The notes under the pieces were generated by a model, which saw only the letters and a program-made list of their open reading frames with translations, did no database searches and was not told the DNA's origin. This document shows positions 44,601 through 51,498 of a stretch of 64,000 nt of DNA, piece after piece. Each line of letters begins with the position of its first letter. The stretch's first letter is position 1. The translations under genes and the position numbers were made by a program. This stretch comes from Asterias rubens (lineage: Eukaryota; Echinodermata; Asteroidea; Forcipulatida; Asteriidae): positions 156,549 through 220,548 of the forward strand of contig NW_022985708.1 in assembly GCF_902459465.1 (NCBI RefSeq), given 5' to 3'.

Positions 44601-46201
44601 AAACACAATGGATTTGTTAATTGGTTTTGGTATTGTGCCATGGCGTTCGAAAGTTTCATGAGGCCATGATTCCGACTGAGGTTTCATCGGTGGAAGCGCA
44701 ACTCTATCCTGTACTCTGTGTAATTAAACAAATTAATAATTTCTACAAAACACAGTAAAGTTGATCTGGTGTAGGCCTACACAAATTATATTGGGTTTGT
44801 GGCTGACATATGCAGCTAATTTTTGGGTCAAATGGAACCCAGGTTTGGGTGCAAGTGCATCCTGGTTTGTTTTGTATTTTTGGGTCAAATTGAACCCAGG
44901 TTCGGGTGCAAGTGCATCCTGGTTAGGGGTCAGGTGTACCCCGCTTGTTTTTCTTGTGTCCGGTTTGCCCAATTCGGTATCCGGCACAAATAAAATCAGT
45001 TGGTTTCAGACTGTGGCAGTAATTCAAAAATTTGTGTCTTGTTTGTTTTTATTGGAGTCTGAGTATAACGAACGATTGAACAATACCGACTGGTAATTTT
45101 AATTTCTGAATCATTGACGTACACATGTAGTATAGTTCACTGATTTTACTTAAAAAAACATAGCCGGTGAATGTAGGCTTTTGCTGATATTGATGACAGC
45201 AAAACACGTACCCATGTACGGTGTATACCAGGTCATTTGGCTCTTAGGCCTTACTCGCTCGTCTATCTACACAATCATACAATGCAAAGACACCTTTGTC
45301 TGTGAGTAGTTTTCTGTGACTGTTAGTGTCTAATTTGTAATGATGTCAACCAGGTGAAATTGAGTTGTGTACATGAATGTCGAGTTAAATTCCATGCCAC
45401 AGTTCTCTTAAAAATGTCTGACTTATTAATTGTCTTGCTTTTTGAATTGAAGGTGTTCCTGTGGTAAATGTGTGGTGATGGAGTTCGTTCATAACTGCAT
45501 TTGCTGTAAAGAGATTGCAGCCATACAGGAGAAAATCGTTCATACTGGAGTCGACACTGAGGGTTTCAGATGTTTTACAGACCATCCCTGGTATTCGGCT
45601 ACATGTCTGAACCCCGGAACACTAGAGACAGCGTACTATGCGTACCGACAACAGTATGGGGCTAGAGCTGTTGAAGGTGACCTTCCACGGTAAGAGTTAA
45701 TTTTCAATGTTTATAAATTTCAACTTTTTTTTCTGTAAGATTTTTGAACCGAAATAGAAGCACACAACCTGGTTGTTATATTCAGATAATCTATTTTATG
45801 AGAACCGGTACATACATGAACATGTATCAGGACACTTTTCCCACCCCCACAATAAAGGCGACTCTCTTGATAAGCCCATTATTCCTTGTTTGAGCCCATT
45901 TCGTCAGTCCCACTTATCCTGGTAACACTGATACTGGCTAGTACATTGGTCAATTCAACGTAACAAATGGACAAATGATATACAATTTGTTGATTGTAAA
46001 ACAGAACGGTATTATTTTTTATTTCACAGAAAGTACAGACATGTGTCTTATCCGCAGGTGATCAGGTGGTGTTATGGTTACCTTGGAAGACACAGCAGAG
46101 TGCCCCTCCCAGCATGCATAATGGAGATAACCAGAACGACTTTCCCCGATGAAGGAGGCAACTATGAAGGGTTTAGATTTCCTGACCTTGATGACATGTA
46201 G
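29641..46201 (+). CDS. P2X7 C-terminal (ballast) domain-like gene, three exons, disrupted
   Basis: Resembles the stand-alone relatives of the cytoplasmic ballast domain of vertebrate P2X7. Exon 1 (29641-29933) is acidic and ends PYRFEP...RLNNTDW across the splice. Exon 2 (45453-45689) gives WCSCGKC, CICCKE and HPWYSATCLNPGTL. Exon 3 (46030-46201) gives YPQVIRWCYGYLGRHSRVPL and then a stop. Cysteines match the zinc-binding set of that domain from memory. All junctions are GT-AG and the phases agree. Two oddities: an in-frame TGA at codon 12 (29674-29676), and a 15-kb Ngaro/Gypsy-2 insertion right after the exon 1 donor. The insertion leaves a second copy of the exon end and donor at 45067-45105. 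It lies inside the TTAA element. Whether any product is made is unknown. Confidence 0.8.
29908..29946 (+). repeat. 39-nt flank duplication, left copy
   Basis: Spans the last 26 nt of exon 1 and the first 13 nt of its intron. It is identical to 45067-45105 and is coding sequence here, so it is host to the retrotransposon rather than part of it. Confidence 0.9.
29947..30043 (+). repeat. Ngaro terminal repeat A1
   Basis: 97 nt identical to A2 (44355-44451), opening GTGATTCCCCCCATCAGG. It is the left terminus of the element. Confidence 0.9.
30231..31709 (+). CDS. gag: Ngaro Gag-like protein with CCCH and CCHC fingers
   Basis: Presumed nucleic-acid-binding structural protein. It starts at ATG 30231, is 492 residues long, and has a basic N-terminus (MPRVRRRPARF). 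A long Ser/Pro/Gly-rich linker follows to about residue 220. A conserved core (FEEWQSAFHNFMAIFLVKHP, then YDEQFCLR and LDTELW) resembles DIRS-group ORF1 proteins. Next come a CCCH finger, CFAYNGTQGCHFRVCKFLH, and a CCHC-type knuckle, CSKCQRPGHGATRC. It overlaps the RT frame by about 65 nt, so RT is probably reached by re-initiation or frameshift. Confidence 0.8.
   Translation: MPRVRRRPARFDDVDEEGAYPMDRRSTMQSAAVNKKGQGKRKAKVRASSAQPALITLNTGTASSSPRPLSSQGPPPIISPPGIQHQAIIPPANTGATYASTVRDETVTFNGLQRGEAVVAPPVFSNSTAGTRPLPTGGEYTGDSGQVAAPCSTSHAFNNHDSSYGNTNRPIITSSTSCIDVPRGGNSCTDNSGLGLGVLGQVCRPPVLPQVDVGTPLGFQVSMALKEKIWQGMYIDMSLLLNDSSASVFAKAGDTTANLSLAIVGGNLVVRKPEGSRKKLDTFEEWQSAFHNFMAIFLVKHPNRCGELLKYCEIIHMAAVQFPGQGWKRYDEQFCLRGEADPMRFWGKLDTELWLTVAAVGVTAASQFSSGNVLTVPQPSSSKVRTGLCFAYNGTQGCHFRVCKFLHSCSKCQRPGHGATRCRMAGQARWVSSPATAASAPPALPHKLPALPAQKLADPMAMQKHYSVNLNRANVNGASGTGTGSFRSSNAN
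31645..33269 (+). CDS. Ngaro reverse transcriptase-RNase H (frame-shifted)
   Basis: RT (31645-32676) shows IHHLSFPAGQSINDFI, KADIKSAFRLLPV, LPMGCSISCSLFEKF and the catalytic THYLDDFLFVG. RNase H (to 33269) shows LFTDAAASVGFGAYF, FNTDNFAVVHI and HVPGKFNEIADALSRF. The two parts lie in different frames. The change occurs near 32648-32660, a GGGGCGGGG stretch, where homology continues from AIPTGR in one frame to SFVRRLIAL in the -1 frame. This fits a one-base loss in a G-run; a programmed shift is the alternative, but no slippery heptamer is evident. The ORF start is ambiguous. Confidence 0.85.
33263..34204 (+). CDS. Ngaro tyrosine recombinase
   Basis: Integrates the DNA copy without an integrase-type cut. 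It is about 310 residues and overlaps the RNase H frame by 7 nt; the first ATG in frame is at 33278. The N-terminal SAM-like part shows SHKAYATGWNAFCRF. Catalytic residues are R in FFGFLRVGEF, H-x-x-R in GHSFRIGAAS, R in GRWRSNAF and Y in LSYIRP. Intact. Confidence 0.9.
   Translation: MVADEMSRLLAASIAPNSHKAYATGWNAFCRFRQLSLDTVGPPASAVEVRRFVAWLSLRGLAPATIANYVSGVGYFYKLHGMSDPTKDFLVSKLIEGSRRGCGLVDNRVPISLPILQQLIDSLPHICVSQFESTMFKAVFLGAFFGFLRVGEFAVVSNSRVQESVLVFGDVQFSKPGSHDQFVGLTFRQSKNNQHGFPQRIRLVTTSSKSLCPVQGFLDFIAIRPEYPGPFFCHFDSSPLTRYQFNSVLRKAVFFAGLGGQQIRGHSFRIGAASSAAALGVSHDNIRAMGRWRSNAFLSYIRPIPTCNLQSGC
34286..34825 (+). CDS. Ngaro SGNH (GDSL-like) hydrolase ORF
   Basis: Predicted serine esterase/lipase-fold protein. 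Block I is VWIVGDSLVRR, block III FHLGTNDL and block V YDGVHLSSLGN, giving Ser, Asn, and the Asp/His pair; block II is a plausible GGAGMAN. Length about 165-180 residues. The frame opens at 34286 without an ATG before block I. The stretch TTTTATTTCGTAG just before it looks like a 3' splice site (AG at 34297-34298), so this may be a spliced exon or may start at a non-AUG codon. The role in the element's life cycle is unknown. Confidence 0.75.
   Translation, partial: FYFVGSVWIVGDSLVRRAEGPFGIPARVYWKGKGGAGMANYDYLLNDLRKRAPPPDLLIFHLGTNDLVTIDEFALRQQIAVMLRDCAWAYPTSTIVWSDMLPRVFYMGARSQSALERKRRTINRWAASQCKAVQALCVHHPQFIWSEVSLFSYDGVHLSSLGNQLFRSNLRAFIVSNMM
34954..35487 (+). repeat. Ngaro repeat B1 (interrupted by Gypsy-2)
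   Basis: Matches B2 (44525-45066) with a few differences, such as TTGTTGCC versus TTGTGCC. It continues after Gypsy-2 with TCTGAGTATAA at 44104-44114. Confidence 0.9.
35488..36337 (+). repeat. Gypsy-2 5' LTR
   Basis: 850 nt, TGTGATGAATC...CACTACA. Four nt downstream is a primer-binding site, TGGTAACACGGATGGGGT (36342-36359). Its layout fits a tRNA 3' end, but the tRNA is not identified. Confidence 0.95.
36844..37950 (+). CDS. gag: Gypsy-2 Gag
   Basis: Particle protein of 368 residues from ATG 36844. A Ty3-type capsid core follows (TIIEWLEDAEVYLQQCRI, LLRRQFGAEESVQAL, RQREDESLMDFSRSL). A Gln-rich coiled segment spans about residues 255-300, and the CCHC knuckle CFYCKRPGHMKHEC lies at about 323-336. 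A 500-nt leader precedes the start. It ends at TAG 37948-37950, 21 nt after a slippery heptamer. Confidence 0.93.
   Translation: MAVPEADVVTRLVAGLTEALRQDKPKNVIQRPLKLGKYYGRPSKPGDPTIIEWLEDAEVYLQQCRIPEVDRAKVVVHHLAGVARDEIKCHNENVTGDYAALKKLLRRQFGAEESVQALQKALFERRQREDESLMDFSRSLMRMHDRILEVATETEKDALKGLRDRVLIGQFVAGARNQGVRLELRRLELAEPDQDFTEMRDSARELFRDLEEYPRGSRRGASVHLHHLGTENDLNSDEPVADANVSINQVVNKSQGDTQLQTVLQQQQEILKCMQTQQETLCKQQEQITTLMQAVVKQSGTVTSQGMYEGSGRRQDRPPIRCFYCKRPGHMKHECKLRMAHEKANGGQGQAMGDAQNTGSGNQTSLPL
37923..37964 (+). other. -1 programmed frameshift signal (gag/pol of Gypsy-2)
   Basis: The zero-frame codons TCG GGA AAC contain the heptamer G GGA AAC (37923-37929). Seven nt later a hairpin starts: CTCTG-C-CACT (37937-37946) pairs with AGTG-A-CAGAG (37955-37964), nine pairs with one C/A mismatch and an 8-nt loop. 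The gag stop lies inside the hairpin. The -1 frame is the pol frame. GGGAAAC is a known retroviral -1 site. Confidence 0.85.
37928..42146 (+). CDS. pol: Gypsy-2 Pol: protease-RT-RNase H-integrase
   Basis: One intact frame of about 1400 residues, in the -1 frame relative to gag; a GTG at 37956 is the first start-like codon, but frameshift entry is more likely. Counting from that GTG: protease active site CILDTGAETSLIS near residue 48; RT with YLDDILVYSS near 559; RNase H with EIDASLQGLGACL and TDNNPLSYL. The integrase zinc finger reads HDGWGHQGVV...CEQC, and the DDE core AIDFVKID, LHSDQGRNFE and PYHPEGNVQTERFNR. The acidic C-terminus has no chromodomain. Complete motifs and near-identical LTRs suggest a recently active copy. 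Confidence 0.95.
42147..42397 (+). other. Leader of the SGNH ORF with a splice-acceptor-like tract
   Basis: CTTCCTCCCCCTTTTGTAG (42358-42376) is a strong pyrimidine tract plus AG, 21 nt before the ATG of the SGNH ORF. It could serve a spliced subgenomic mRNA, as for env-position genes of retroviruses. The donor was not identified. Confidence 0.5.
42398..42979 (+). CDS. Gypsy-2 SGNH-hydrolase-like ORF in the env position
   Basis: A 193-residue protein with its own ATG. Blocks: I, VLFGHSFVKRL (GHS in place of the usual GDS); II, IGEGGLTLSRI; III, IIDLGTNDLC; V, YNLDGVHLNTSGMALYEK. Ser, Gly, Asn and the Asp/His pair are present, so an esterase fold is likely. There is no signal peptide or membrane segment, so it is not a fusogenic envelope. 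The N-terminus is basic (KRLKRKRG). It lies between pol and the polypurine tract (AGGGGAGAA, 43241-43249). The function is unknown. Confidence 0.8.
   Translation: MSFVLFGHSFVKRLKRKRGSQFKIELQSKVVPVTCIGEGGLTLSRIRARPRKYYEYLRQANPLVLIIDLGTNDLCSKNVNPNQVHSSLCDFVYELPKRGINPEVIVFLPVLPRTGGLRGGQVSLEEFNDRAERFNDLIQQSTFVEDQWWLWEHRGLKNSRYNLDGVHLNTSGMALYEKTLRQITKYFESRIWA
43250..44099 (+). repeat. Gypsy-2 3' LTR
   Basis: 850 nt, practically identical to the 5' LTR, followed by GGAG. Confidence 0.95.
44105..44154 (+). repeat. Hairpin at the B1 end of Ngaro
   Basis: 21-nt arms with 19 matching pairs: left arm CTGAGTATAATTCC... at 44105-44125 and right arm ...CCTTATACTCAG at 44134-44154, with an 8-nt loop. The arms contain the terminal sequence of the B repeat. 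Confidence 0.85.
44355..44451 (+). repeat. Ngaro repeat A2
   Basis: Exact 97-nt copy of the left terminus A1, positioned internally between B1 and B2, as expected for split direct repeats. Confidence 0.9.
44525..45066 (+). repeat. Ngaro repeat B2 (right terminus)
   Basis: Uninterrupted copy of B1, ending ATTGGAGTCTGAGTAT. It preserves the target site that Gypsy-2 used in B1. Apparent 84-residue frames in both B copies are repeats, not genes. Confidence 0.9.
45067..45105 (+). repeat. 39-nt flank duplication, right copy
   Basis: Identical to 29908-29946. It recreates the last 26 nt of exon 1 of the ballast-domain gene plus its GTAATT donor, 360 nt before exon 2. Confidence 0.9.
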
Positions 46202-47414
46202 ATTTACAATATAATAACACATAACTGGATGTCAGTAACACTTTTACATGGTTTAGGAGTAAATATACACTTTACAATGTAAATATGATGATAGTCTTTC
46301 AAAAATGAGTCTGAACGGTCAAGCGTTTTACAAAAGAGGCCTTTGCATTTTTTTTTTTTTTTTTTTTTTACAAAATATTTTACATTCAAAGTTATTTGAA
46401 TCTATTTGAGGGAACGCCATGTCAAATTCAATTTTGTGATGCACTCATGGACGAGTAGGAAAAATAAAACAGAATTTGTATTTTACAATAAAAAAAACGT
46501 ACATGTGTTTGTTAATATTTAATAGTCATAGACCTCACCATGATGTCAAATTTGAAAAATACGTTGTTACATTTTTATTTGAAAATGTAGTGGTAGCCAT
46601 GGCTAGTTATATTGGACGAGTTCAGTCGAATAGTATTCTAGTGTGCAAACCAAGTAACAATAAATGCATGCTGAAATGAATGCATAATGAATATCAAAGG
46701 ATTATGCTCTGTTGTGTCGCCCCCGCCCACCCCCCCCCCCCACCCACACATGTATACTGCAGTAAACAAACTGAAACAAACTAAACTGTACATCTTCCCA
46801 GTGAGCAGTGGAATGCAGACACACCATTTTCATGGGCAATATAAAATTACAAAAAAAATCTTTCACTTAGTACAAAATTGGCACTGCGATTTATTAAATC
46901 TTGTTGTTTGTTCATTTTTAGTACAACAGGTTGGTCGAGTCATTAAACAATACCTTAACAAAGAAGTCCTGCTTACAAAGAGTAAATTCTTGGGTCCCAA
47001 ATATCCAGTTCTCTTTGTGTTTCTTTGACAGTCGAGTGTTTCACACAGAACATCTTATTGCGTTTCTTTTTAGAAATATGAAACTGACCGCATTTGACTA
47101 ATTCTTGTGTTTTGTTCAGTGACAGTTAGTGGGCAACAGTATAATAAAGATTGTGCACGTAAACATTTAGCTTATTTAAATCGGGCAAACGCAGCATTCC
47201 GAGTTGATATTTGTTGTGGCTTTGTAGGTAGGTACATGCCTTGCCAGTATCTATTTTAATGCTTCACAAGAATTTATCAAAGGTGTTAAAACCAAAAAAC
47301 TTTCAATTTTGTGTTAGTTGCAACAGTCCTTATTCACAAGTTTTCAATGTACCGTTTTGGTTTACACACAACTTTAACCAAATCACATAGAATGTGCTAG
47401 CGGCAACTTGGCGT
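46202..47414. other. Non-coding part of the TTAA element
   Basis: Lies between the convergent ballast-domain gene and the transposase remnant. It holds a poly-T run (about 46350-46369), a C-rich tract near 46728-46742 and AT-rich sequence. No gene was seen. Confidence 0.45.
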
Positions 47415-48871
47415 TTACTTCTTGCGTTTCTTTCTGGATGAAGGTTCTCCCTCTTGTTGGCCCTCGGTATGCCTTTTGTCAGCATGCTTGCTCTTCTTCT
47501 TCTTCTTTGTTGCAATACTTGCTGGAACAACCACACCTTCAGTACCCTCTTGTCTTCCCATAGGCTCCACCGCTTTACCAAACCTTGACAAAAATTCTTT
47601 CACAGCCTGTGTTTTGTTAGGGCGAGTTACCTTGGCTGTTAGATATCCAGGATTTGCCTTCAGCTCCGGGTAGTTGGCTCTGGTGTCTGCCCCAGCTGCG
47701 CAGAGTAACAGAACCTTTTCCACGATCCTCTTGTTGAAATCTATAATGTAATAAAATCAATTATAAGGACACAACCCACAATGTGTACATAAAACTTTAT
47801 GTGGATTTGCCTAATCAACTGGTGAACTTTGATGCATGCAAAATATTGCTAGAGGAATGTGAAGGGTGAAAAACTAGGCGCAAATTGTGAAACGAGGGAA
47901 ATTTTATACAAAAAATAAGGGGGTGCCCCCCCCAAAAAAAAAAAGTTGTTCATTTGAAAAAAAACTATAAAAAAGGAGATTTGAACATCAACTGTATCTT
48001 TACAGAAATTTAGTCTTTGTACTGTGCCCCAAATAAAAAGTAAAAATTACTTTGATCAGTTGTAGTTTATTTGCAAAGAAATTATTTATCAGGACAAGAA
48101 ACCTCTTGTGCCAGCATATGTAAATACTTGCACAACCATGCACTTACTGTGAGTGGCCTGTATCAGCACCTTCCTGACAGTATATCCTCCCGTTGTCTGC
48201 TTGGCCCTTGGATAGCAGATGCTGAATGCTGGGTTGCCCTCCCTGTCCATGGCCTGTGCCCTGTTGGTGTTCATGTTGAAATGAAGCGCAGCAAGGTATA
48301 TTCTGAAATAAACAAGGATGTACTTGTATGATAACATACATGGTGTTGCAGTATGTACTGCCAAACGCTTGGCCGAACCTTTAAATGAAGGCTGGTGGAA
48401 TGCACAAAATATTAATGCGCTGTACGTGTACATTTTTTTTGTACACCTTAATCATCCAACCTAAAAGTTTCACCCAATTATGATCTACTCTTTGGAAAAT
48501 TGCAAAAATCAAGGGCAGATCCCATAAATTAGTTAGGGGGGTCAGGCCCACAGATTATTCTTTCTAGTCAATTCCTTTATGCTTGTGCCCAAAAAACATT
48601 ATGTTTTCAAATGACTGTACCTGGAGTTAGCCGTGCTCTTTCTGCAAGCTCTCCGTGGCTACATTGTGGGAAGAGTAGACTGTCGTGATGATGAATATTG
48701 AGGATATGGTTGACAACACTTGAAAATTTGGCTAGCATCAAATCGCCGTCACCATCGGGAGTAGACGCTGCCACCCAATAGAAGTTGTTGGTTATTCCCT
48801 GTATCCAACTCCTGATGTCCTCGCAACCTGAAGCGTTGGACGCACCCGCCTACAACACACGATTTGGGCAT
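47415..48871 (-). pseudogene. THAP/Kolobok-like transposase, internally deleted
   Basis: The start ATG (48869-48871) codes MPKSCVVGGCVQR, the opening of a THAP zinc finger (C-x4-C). Within about 40 nt the frame is replaced by another carrying CEDIRSWIQGITNNFYW, DGDGDLMLAKFSSVVNHI and LFPQCSHGELAER, up to donor 48621. Exon 48148-48302 gives IYLAALHFNMNTNRAQAMDR, and the last exon 47415-47740 ends in a Lys/Arg-rich tail. The first part and exon 48148-48302 do not match in phase, so a middle exon is missing. The THAP remainder and the catalytic domain are gone. The C-terminal blocks match what I remember of Kolobok-type transposase tails. Confidence 0.65.
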
Positions 48872-49047
48872 TTTGATGGTATCGGCACTGAACTTTAGAT
48901 ACACAAATCGAAGATTAAATGATACTAAACTGGGATACAACCAGAGGATAAAATTGTGAAGCTCGCATCGCTACGGCGAAACACAGCATATGCACATATA
49001 CACGTTGCTACGGCGAAACACAGCATACACACACACGTTGAAGCTCC

Positions 49048-49448
49048 TGTAACGTACTGCCAGGGTCCTTGTTTGCTCTGTAGCCAACGCAGACAGAAAA
49101 CAAACGAACTCAAATTCCGTTCAATATGAAACACACTGATTTATTTAATACTTCAAGAAGAACAACTTATTCCATGCTCACTCACTGAACTCAACATTTG
49201 GTCTGTCCACACATCTTAATCATACACAATACATTGTATAGAAAAGGCGCCAAAACAACGCATCCGGTCCGCGCACCTGGATAATCTCTTATAATTATGT
49301 TATACAATGTTATACATCATCGATAGTTCGTCCAATCACAGAACAGTTCACCGAAAGTTCAAGCCAGCTGCCGTGGGAGCGTTGTCCTCCAAGATCCGGC
49401 GGGGCCACTCCAACGCACCGGCGGGGCGCACAGTTTCAGTTCGTTACA
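49048..49448 (-). repeat. 3' LTR of the small LTR element
   Basis: 401 nt; differs from its partner in bases such as TCAATATG versus TGAATATG and AGTTCGTCC versus AGTTCATCC. Confidence 0.9.
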
Positions 49449-49943
49449 TTGCCCCCTCCTTAGAATCAGCCTATTCTCCGGAATAGCTGCAACAGCTTCA
49501 ATACAGCAGCACATTCATAAAGCAAAACAATTTATGGGGTTTCCTCGGGGAATGGTGATCGATGACGATTCTAGTCCACAACTTGGGGACACAGAATCAA
49601 GCAAGGATCCACAATCGACGGGGCTACCTTCAACAACACATTATTTACATACTTATTTGTTATCTACTTTAAAAGCAAAATCATTTCAATTACTAGTTTT
49701 GTCTAGAAAAAAAATGATGGGTGTCCTCAAAGGATGTTGATCAATGTTGCTTTTGGTCCCCAAACTGGTCACACAGAAATCAAACAAAGATACAACAGAC
49801 CAATGACGACGACCCTACTATACAAAACAACAAAGTGTTCCACAACAGTTGAGTGTTCGATCCTCAAAACAAAACAATGTCCATCCAAGAGAGGACTTCT
49901 CTCCAGTCATTGTTCGTCGTAAACTGTTCTAGCTTCGGCGCCT

Positions 49944-51392
49944 TCAGCCGCAACTTGGGCCATACGGTGGAACACTTGACACATTCTGTTTGGATTCCGT
50001 GTGTAGTGCCGGCGGGTCCTTGGTCGTTGGTGTCGGCGGATCCTCTGTCCATGCCGGCGGGTCCCCTATCCGTGCTTGCGGGTTCTCTGTCTGTATTGCC
50101 GGCGGGTCCTCTGTCTGTGGTGCCGGCGGATCCCCTGTCAGTGGTACCGGCGGATCCCCTGTCTGTGCCGGCGGATCCCCTGTCCATGCTGACGGGTCTT
50201 CTGTCTGTGGTACCGGCGGGTCCTCTGTTGGTGCCAGCGGGTCCTCTGTATGTGGTGCCGGCGGATCCCCTGTCTGTGCTGGTGGATCCCCCGTCCATGC
50301 CGGCGGGTCTTCCGTCCATGCCTGCGGGTCCTCTGTCTGTGGTGCCGGCGGATCCCCAATCTGTGTGCCGGCGGATGATCTGTCCGGAGTGCCAACTGGT
50401 CCCATGTCTGTGACACTCCCGTCAACGGTAGTTGCTCTGTCCGCGGTGTATCCAGCACCAACGGATCCCCTGTCTTCTGCTGTGCTCTCTGCACCTTCGG
50501 ATACTCTGCCTACAGCGGCCTTCTTCAGTGGTGCACCCTGCACCGGCGGATACCAAGCCGTTGATGCTCCCCGCACCAACAGGTATCCTGTCTTCGGCAG
50601 TACTTCCTGTACTCTCCTCGGCCTTGTCTTCTGTGATGCGTCCTGCACCAGTCCGTATCCTTTCTTCAGCTTCTGTGATGCATCATGCATCCGGGGGTCC
50701 GTCGGTGCCGTCCTTCGTTCCGGCGGGGCTGCTTTTGCTGGTGGATAGTGCCGCTCCAGCTGAGCTGCCGTCACCCGAACATGATGGTTCTGCAGTTGAT
50801 TGTCCAATGTCGTAGTCTGTGTCCTGTCAGTTTGTTGGTCGATGATGAGATCAGTGTGCTCCGGCGAGGCAAGTTGCACTGGCGGAGCCGTCCACAACGG
50901 CGGAACAGTGTGCGTTGATGGTGAAGCCTTCCACACCGGTGGAAGTGTAGACGACGAGTTGAGGGACAAAGCAGTTGGATCAGGGCTGGAAAATCCATCG
51001 CAACCACGAACTGCAATCCCACTGGCAAACGCCATGCAGGGCAATATCGAGGGACTAGGGACCACATCAACAGTAGGGCATTCACCGCTCGCAACGGCCT
51101 CCCTACTTGTGGTCGCCATATCCACACAACAAAGCCCAACATCGGCGCCAGCCACGGGACCACATGACGGGTTTGCGTGGTGCTTACCTGCACTCTGATC
51201 CTCACTGATGGCTAAGTCACCACTACTCCACGTCGCTTCTAATCTGGCAATCGTCTTCTCGAAGCATCTTCTGTGGTACGCATCAACGACTGGTTTCGTG
51301 TCCCAAGGATTCTGTCCATACTCAGGTGTGGAAATAGCTGACTCATAAATCTGCCGTGCCAAGGAGGCTTCCAACTCCCGAATGTCACTCAT
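49944..51392 (-). CDS. Gag-like ORF with a Pro/Asp-rich tandem repeat
   Basis: About 482 residues from ATG 51390-51392. The N-terminus (MSDIRELEASLARQIYE, NPWDTKPVVDAYHRRCFEKT) is helical and charged and may be a Gag-related assembly segment. The middle is low-complexity Ser/Thr/Pro. The last 150 residues consist of repeats of the type (T)GDPPAPQTEDPPA, coded by a G/C-rich minisatellite at about 50000-50380. There is no zinc knuckle. It may help the element use proteins of an autonomous relative; that is inference. Confidence 0.65.
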   Translation of the reverse strand: MSDIRELEASLARQIYESAISTPEYGQNPWDTKPVVDAYHRRCFEKTIARLEATWSSGDLAISEDQSAGKHHANPSCGPVAGADVGLCCVDMATTSREAVASGECPTVDVVPSPSILPCMAFASGIAVRGCDGFSSPDPTALSLNSSSTLPPVWKASPSTHTVPPLWTAPPVQLASPEHTDLIIDQQTDRTQTTTLDNQLQNHHVRVTAAQLERHYPPAKAAPPERRTAPTDPRMHDASQKLKKGYGLVQDASQKTRPRRVQEVLPKTGYLLVRGASTAWYPPVQGAPLKKAAVGRVSEGAESTAEDRGSVGAGYTADRATTVDGSVTDMGPVGTPDRSSAGTQIGDPPAPQTEDPQAWTEDPPAWTGDPPAQTGDPPAPHTEDPLAPTEDPPVPQTEDPSAWTGDPPAQTGDPPVPLTGDPPAPQTEDPPAIQTENPQARIGDPPAWTEDPPTPTTKDPPALHTESKQNVSSVPPYGPSCG

Positions 51393-51498
51393 CAATCCAA
51401 AGATAGTCCAGGATATCAGCCGATGATGAATATTTCGTCGTCATACTTCAGCCGTGTTCAACATTGAATTGAGTAAAATATCCCACCGCTGCCACCAT

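Larger units (their letters stand above)
29947..45066 (+). mobile_element. Ngaro-type (DIRS-order) tyrosine-recombinase retrotransposon
   Basis: Split direct repeats in the order A1 (29947-30043), ORFs, B1 (34954-35487 plus 44104-44114), A2 (44355-44451), B2 (44525-45066), the hallmark of Ngaro. ORFs: gag with zinc fingers, RT-RNase H, tyrosine recombinase, SGNH hydrolase. There is no integrase or aspartic protease. About 240 nt (44115-44354) separate B1 from A2. Gypsy-2 is inserted near the end of B1; B2 supplies the uninterrupted sequence. Without Gypsy-2 the element is about 6.5 kb. The 39-nt flanking duplication is unexpected for this class. Confidence 0.9.

Noticed and set aside
35163-44990. 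84- and 111-122-residue frames repeated at 35.2 and 44.8 kb
   Set aside because: They are the two copies of the Ngaro B repeat; no domain.
29947-45066. Treating the 39-nt flank repeats as proof of a DDE-type insertion
   Set aside because: The element has a tyrosine recombinase, A/B split repeats and no integrase; the duplication length is also far beyond known DDE target duplications.
48849-48852. A splice acceptor TTGTAG|GCGGG just before the Kolobok-like tail
   Set aside because: The same bases encode SCVVGGC of a THAP start; an internal deletion explains the frame change better.
49990-50815. Long plus-strand frames rich in Ser/Gly/Val
   Set aside because: Antisense shadows of the Pro/Asp coding minisatellite. 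The minus-strand frame is longer, starts with an ATG and fits the PBS/PPT orientation.
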